From assembly GCA_030836605.1 (NCBI GenBank), contig JAUPMC010000017.1:1-7372 (forward strand): a stretch of DNA of 7,372 nucleotides, written 5' to 3'. A program made the translations under genes and the position numbers. Numbering within the stretch: position 1 is the first letter of the stretch; each line of letters starts with the position of its first letter. The stretch comes from Thermoplasmatota archaeon (GTDB taxonomy: Archaea; Thermoplasmatota; Thermoplasmata; UBA10834). Below, piece by piece: positions 4,636 to 7,372 of this stretch. A model generated the notes under the pieces. That model was not told the DNA's origin and ran no database searches. It saw nothing but the letters and a program-made list of their open reading frames with translations.

Positions 4636-6084
4636 TCAGGTGAACGAGTCCAGCTTCTTCTGGAACCTGACCTTCTCACCCGGGACCGCCACGGGGTACT
4701 CCTCGGTCAGGCACGCGAGGCATAGGTCCCCCGCGGGGAGCCCGATCGCGTCCACGAGCCCTTCTATCGAGATGTAGCCGAGGCTGTCCGCCGTGATCAT
4801 CTTCTCTATCTCCTTCACGGTCCTCCCGGTGGCGGCGAACTGATCCCTCGTCTTCATGTCGATGCCGAAGTAACAGGGCGCGATGATAGGCGGGGAGCCT
4901 ACCCTGACATGGACCTCCTTCGCCCCCGCGTTCCTCACTAGCTGCACGATCTTCCTCATGGTCGTGCCCCTGACGATGGAGTCGTCGACGAGCACGACCC
5001 TCTTGTCCTTGATGATGCTCTTGAGCGGGTTGAGCTTGAGCATGACGCCCGTGGTCCTGTCCGACTGGTCGGGCATGATGAATGTGCGTTCCACGTACCT
5101 GTTCTTCATGAGCCCCTCGGAGTACCGGATGCCCGAGCCCTCGGCGTACCCCATCGCGTGAGACCTCCCGGAGTCGGGGATCGGGACGACGACGTCCGCG
5201 TCCACCGGCTGCTCCTTGGCCAGGCGCTCGCCTATGCGCCTCCTGACCTCGTACACGAGCTTCTGCTCTATGACGGAGTCGGCCCTCGCGATGTAGACCC
5301 ACTCGAACATGCAGTGCGCCCTGCCCTTGGCCAGGCCGGTCTTGGTCGACCTGATCTCGCCCGGCAGGAGTTCGACTATCTCGCCCGGCTCGACGTCCCT
5401 GATGAACTCCCCGCCGAGCGTGTCGAACACGACGCTCTCGGAGGCGGCCGCGTAGCCCGTCTTGGTCCTCCCGACGCAGAGCGGCCGGAAGCCGAACGGG
5501 TCCCTGACGGCGAACACCCGGTTGTCGACCATGATCGCGAGGGAGTATGCCCCCTGTATGGTCGACATCACGTTCTTCAGGGCCCTCACGGGGTCCCCGG
5601 TGTTGGAGATGTCGTTCGCCAACAGCCTGACGATGATCTCGGAATCGGAAGATGTGATGAACGCCCAGCCCTTCTTCTTCAGCTCGTCCATGATCTTGTC
5701 GGAGTTGACCATCTCGCCGTTGTGCGCGAGGGCGATGTCCCCGTAGTTGGTCGAGACGACGAACGGCTGCGCGTTGCTTATGGTGGAGGACCCGACGGTC
5801 GAGTACCTCACATGGCCTATCCCCAGGTCCCCCTTCGGGGACTGGATGTCCTCGTTCTTCAGGGCCTGGTGGGCGAGCCCCATGCCCTTGATGCACTTGA
5901 TGCCCTCGTGGTTGTAGACGGCGATGCCCGCCGACTCCTGGCCCCTGTGCTGGAGGACCCTGAGCGCGTAGAATATGTCTACCGACACGTTGGCAACCGA
6001 CGCAGTCGCGAAAACTCCGCACTCCTCTCTCGGGTGCTCAGGCTCCGTTGACCTCAACTCCCCATTCAAAGGAAAGCGTTTCAT
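4636..6084 (-). CDS. purF: Amidophosphoribosyltransferase (glutamine PRPP amidotransferase)
   Basis: This enzyme makes 5-phosphoribosylamine from PRPP and glutamine, the first committed step of purine synthesis, in the cytoplasm. The 482 residues contain an Ntn-type glutaminase half: nucleophile Cys22 in ECGVFA, RGQESAG (47-53), HVRYST (91-96), HNGE (121-124) and SSDSE (145-149). A phosphoribosyltransferase half follows, with PRPP loop VVLVDDSIVRGTT (363-375). Four cysteines (258, 404, 455, 458) match the Fe-S ligands of the Bacillus-type enzyme; the 258-404 spacing equals that in B. subtilis. The 21 residues before Cys22 must be removed as a propeptide. The ATG follows the eL37 stop with no gap (TGAATG) and has no Shine-Dalgarno, so translation is probably coupled. 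It is the last gene of the LSm-eL37-purF operon. Confidence 0.97.
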   Translation of the reverse strand: MKRFPLNGELRSTEPEHPREECGVFATASVANVSVDIFYALRVLQHRGQESAGIAVYNHEGIKCIKGMGLAHQALKNEDIQSPKGDLGIGHVRYSTVGSSTISNAQPFVVSTNYGDIALAHNGEMVNSDKIMDELKKKGWAFITSSDSEIIVRLLANDISNTGDPVRALKNVMSTIQGAYSLAIMVDNRVFAVRDPFGFRPLCVGRTKTGYAAASESVVFDTLGGEFIRDVEPGEIVELLPGEIRSTKTGLAKGRAHCMFEWVYIARADSVIEQKLVYEVRRRIGERLAKEQPVDADVVVPIPDSGRSHAMGYAEGSGIRYSEGLMKNRYVERTFIMPDQSDRTTGVMLKLNPLKSIIKDKRVVLVDDSIVRGTTMRKIVQLVRNAGAKEVHVRVGSPPIIAPCYFGIDMKTRDQFAATGRTVKEIEKMITADSLGYISIEGLVDAIGLPAGDLCLACLTEEYPVAVPGEKVRFQKKLDSFT

Positions 6085-6252
6085 TCAGTGCTGCTTCGCC
6101 CAGTTGTAGGTCCTGACCTTTGCAGTCGCGCCGAAGCCGCACGAGGCGCAGGTCTTCTTGCGCACATGGTAGGCCCTCTTGCCGCACCGCCTGCAGACTA
6201 TGTGCGTCTTCTTCGAGCTTCTCTTACCCATCGACGGCGTGCCTTTTGTCAT
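6085..6252 (-). CDS. rpl37e: Large-subunit ribosomal protein eL37 (L37e)
   Basis: This 55-residue basic protein of the 50S subunit has a zinc ribbon with Cys20, Cys23, Cys35 and Cys38 (C-R-R-C and C-A-S-C). The flanking signature is typical of the family: KRSSKKTH before the first pair, and GFGATAKVRTYNWAK after the second. Its length is normal for archaea. The ATG at 6252 lies 11 nt after the LSm stop. The GAGGT that overlaps that stop (TGAGGT) acts as a somewhat distant Shine-Dalgarno, with GGGCAGG closer in. The second Met (residue 8) is a less likely start. The order LSm then eL37 is conserved in many archaea, which supports both calls. Its stop abuts the purF ATG. Confidence 0.96.
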   Translation of the reverse strand: MTKGTPSMGKRSSKKTHIVCRRCGKRAYHVRKKTCASCGFGATAKVRTYNWAKQH

Positions 6253-6263
6253 CCTGCCCTACC

Positions 6264-6479
6264 TCACGGCGATATGTATATGACGTTGTCCCCGCGGACG
6301 ATGATGGCGTCCATCTTCCGGGTGACCTTCGCGTCCAGAATCTCTTCGGCGTTCCTCAGCACGAGGTTCATGTGAGGGTCGTATCCGTCGAGGGTCCCGC
6401 GGTAGCCCCTCTTCCCCTTAAGCTCCACGATAACCTGCTGGTTGATCGCCTTGTTCAGAACTGCCAGGGGTTTCAGCAA
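6264..6479 (-). CDS. Archaeal Sm-like RNA-binding protein (LSm/SmAP)
   Basis: The 71-residue protein has the Sm1 motif at about 16-48 (VIVELKGKRGYRGTLDGYD, then HMNLVL) and the Sm2 motif IIVRGDNVIYIS near the end (59-70). Archaeal LSm proteins form heptameric rings that bind U-rich RNA, tRNA precursors and small RNAs. The D-x-H-M-N-L segment and the RGDN loop hold the RNA-binding residues. The start is TTG at 6479, chosen because AGGTGA (6491-6486) sits 6 nt upstream and no ATG fits. It is the first gene of the operon with eL37 and purF, behind a clear BRE/TATA promoter at 6514-6528. Confidence 0.95.
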   Translation of the reverse strand: MLKPLAVLNKAINQQVIVELKGKRGYRGTLDGYDPHMNLVLRNAEEILDAKVTRKMDAIIVRGDNVIYISP

Positions 6480-6513
6480 ATTAAATCACCTGAGTCCCCA
6501 TAATCTGGTACTG

Positions 6514-6528
6514 TACTTAAACCTTTCC
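6514..6528 (-). promoter_or_regulatory. BRE/TATA promoter of the LSm-eL37-purF operon
   Basis: On the minus strand GGAAAGG (BRE-like, 6528-6522) leads directly into the TATA box TTTAAGTA (6521-6514). RNA start is expected near 6493, giving a leader of about 14 nt that just includes the AGGTGA Shine-Dalgarno before the TTG at 6479. This is the best-formed promoter in the window, as expected for a housekeeping operon. Confidence 0.7.
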
Positions 6529-6597
6529 GGGTCAGCCGGAGCCGCCCGCGGACCTGCTGGCACCCCCCGGCCAGCCCCCCCGAACCACGAGCGCGCG

Positions 6598-6612
6598 AGG
6601 GACTTCGTCCCT
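6598..6612. other. Small stem-loop in the divergent intergenic region
   Basis: AGGGAC (6598-6603) and GTCCCT (6607-6612) form a perfect 6-bp stem with a 3-nt loop. It sits in the middle of the 265-bp gap between the LSm operon and the rightward gene at 6745, next to a C-rich stretch (6561-6581). No coding frame with this genome's codon bias is seen in the gap. Its role is unknown. Confidence 0.3.
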
Positions 6613-6673
6613 ACGGTTTGTTATCACGGTTGAGATTGGGACCACAAAGGTATTTCATCACTCTCCCCGATGC

Positions 6674-6693
6674 GGGATGGTGCAGCCCATCCC
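6674..6693 (+). promoter_or_regulatory. Stem-loop upstream of the rightward gene
   Basis: GGGATGG (6674-6680) and CCATCCC (6687-6693) form a perfect 7-bp stem with a 6-nt loop, 52 nt before the ATG at 6745. A weak TATA-like GGTATTT lies at about 6648-6654. If that is used, the stem-loop falls at the start of the mRNA leader. Confidence 0.35.
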
Positions 6694-6744
6694 CTCTCTA
6701 GTGTTAGAAATAGGTGCTGGGTTGGCTCAGGGCATGGTGCGGGC

Positions 6745-7372
6745 ATGAGCGCGGCAGCGAGTAGCCAGAAGGATATCGGACCCACTGACATCGACCTCGC
6801 CAACTACGCGAGGGCCTATGTGAACGCGTACATGGGTGCCGTCCAGAGCGAGAGCCCGGAGCACCCGCCCGTGTTCTTCAGGAACCACCCGTACTCGATC
6901 GAGGCCTGCTTCATGCCGAACGAGAGCTTCTGCCTCCTGTTCGAGAAGTCCGACAAGCCGACCATCTCGGTCACCAGCCAGGACTGGGACCATGTGATGG
7001 GCAGAGTCATGTCGGGCGTGTCATACCTCGCGACGGTGTACCCCCACGAGGGCTACTCGGTCGACGACGCGGTCTCCAAGGGCCGCCGGGACGCGATCAG
7101 GGACATACGCGCGATGGAGAGCTCGGACATGGCCGAGGCCGCCCGCCAGCTCGAGAAGGTGATTGCCGAGCTCGGGAACATGGGGGACTGGATGAAGAAC
7201 CCCGTGAAGATGGCCGAGACGGTCATGTCGAGGCTCGAGCCCGTGAGGCACGCGATCCAGAGGAGCGGGCCGACCCAGGACATGCTCGCCATGGTGGACG
7301 GCATGAGGCGGTACAACATCGGCCCGCAGAGGGCCCCCGGGCTCGCGCCGTCGGACCTGCAGACCATCCAGG
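6745..7372 (+). CDS. Unrecognised soluble protein, cut by the window's right edge
   Basis: I do not recognise this family. At least 209 residues are visible, with no stop before the edge. The frame is convincing: third codon positions are almost all G or C, as in purF. No signal peptide or membrane helix is present. Residues about 17-100 look globular (NYARAYVNAYMGAV, then a PPVFFRNHPYSIEACF strand region and a tryptophan motif QDWDHV). From about 110 the protein is helical and charged, with many Met, Glu and Arg, and could form a coiled coil. The ATG at 6745 lacks a good Shine-Dalgarno. An in-frame ATG at 6670 would add 25 residues of non-typical composition and is less likely. It is divergent from the LSm operon. 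Confidence 0.75.
   Translation, partial: MSAAASSQKDIGPTDIDLANYARAYVNAYMGAVQSESPEHPPVFFRNHPYSIEACFMPNESFCLLFEKSDKPTISVTSQDWDHVMGRVMSGVSYLATVYPHEGYSVDDAVSKGRRDAIRDIRAMESSDMAEAARQLEKVIAELGNMGDWMKNPVKMAETVMSRLEPVRHAIQRSGPTQDMLAMVDGMRRYNIGPQRAPGLAPSDLQTIQ

Noticed and set aside
4676..6022. 448-codon minus-strand frame overlapping purF
   Set aside because: Its product is an Arg/Gly/His-rich low-complexity sequence read one base out of frame from purF.
5158..6051. Long open frame (297 codons) on the plus strand inside purF
   Set aside because: It is antisense to a gene with every PurF motif. The opposite frame stays open because of the strong G/C third-position bias, and its translation is Arg/Val/Asp-rich with no motif.
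1..7372. CRISPR array
   Set aside because: No regularly spaced identical repeats with unique spacers were seen. The only tandem repeats are the coding units at 4126-4239.

Overview
The window reads as euryarchaeal, probably Thermoplasmatota-like, DNA of fairly high GC. The evidence is an LSm gene followed by ribosomal protein eL37, TATA/BRE-type promoters, Shine-Dalgarno sites, and a tRNA gene that does not encode its CCA. The lineage is inferred from gene order and style; no database search was possible.

Left part (1-1229). The first codons of a leftward gene leave the window at its left edge. Across a divergent control region that carries a perfect 8+8 bp palindrome lies a rightward gene for an exported cyanophycinase-like (peptidase S51) protein.

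Middle part (1230-3960). This looks like an accessory region. A leftward two-gene unit (DUF2178-like four-helix membrane protein plus small XRE regulator, joined by an ATGA overlap) sits behind a promoter full of GTTAG/CTAAC boxes. It is followed by a rightward class III PLP aminotransferase or racemase and a leftward tRNA-Ala(GGC). Two diverged, directly oriented copies of the 3' end of this tRNA lie at about 1279-1332 and 2231-2284. They bracket the XRE/membrane pair, and together with the intact tRNA they also bracket the aminotransferase. This is the pattern left by site-specific insertion at a tRNA gene, although no integrase is visible.

Right part (4026-7372). A leftward gene encodes a small membrane-anchored protein with three DxDGDGICD calcium-binding-type repeats. 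Its roughly 100-nt leader can fold into nested perfect stems. Next comes a leftward housekeeping operon, LSm - eL37 - purF, with a clear BRE/TATA promoter and a TTG start for LSm. PurF is complete, with its glutaminase Cys, PRPP loop and four Fe-S cysteines. Divergent from this operon, a rightward gene of unknown function runs off the right edge.

The operon couples RNA binding, translation and purine synthesis, all growth-related. The cyanophycinase-like protein, aminotransferase and calcium-type protein are not obviously in one pathway. The most noteworthy points are the tRNA-end repeats bounding small cargo modules, the two operator boxes exactly 21 bp apart before the XRE module, and the structured leader of the DxDGDG protein.
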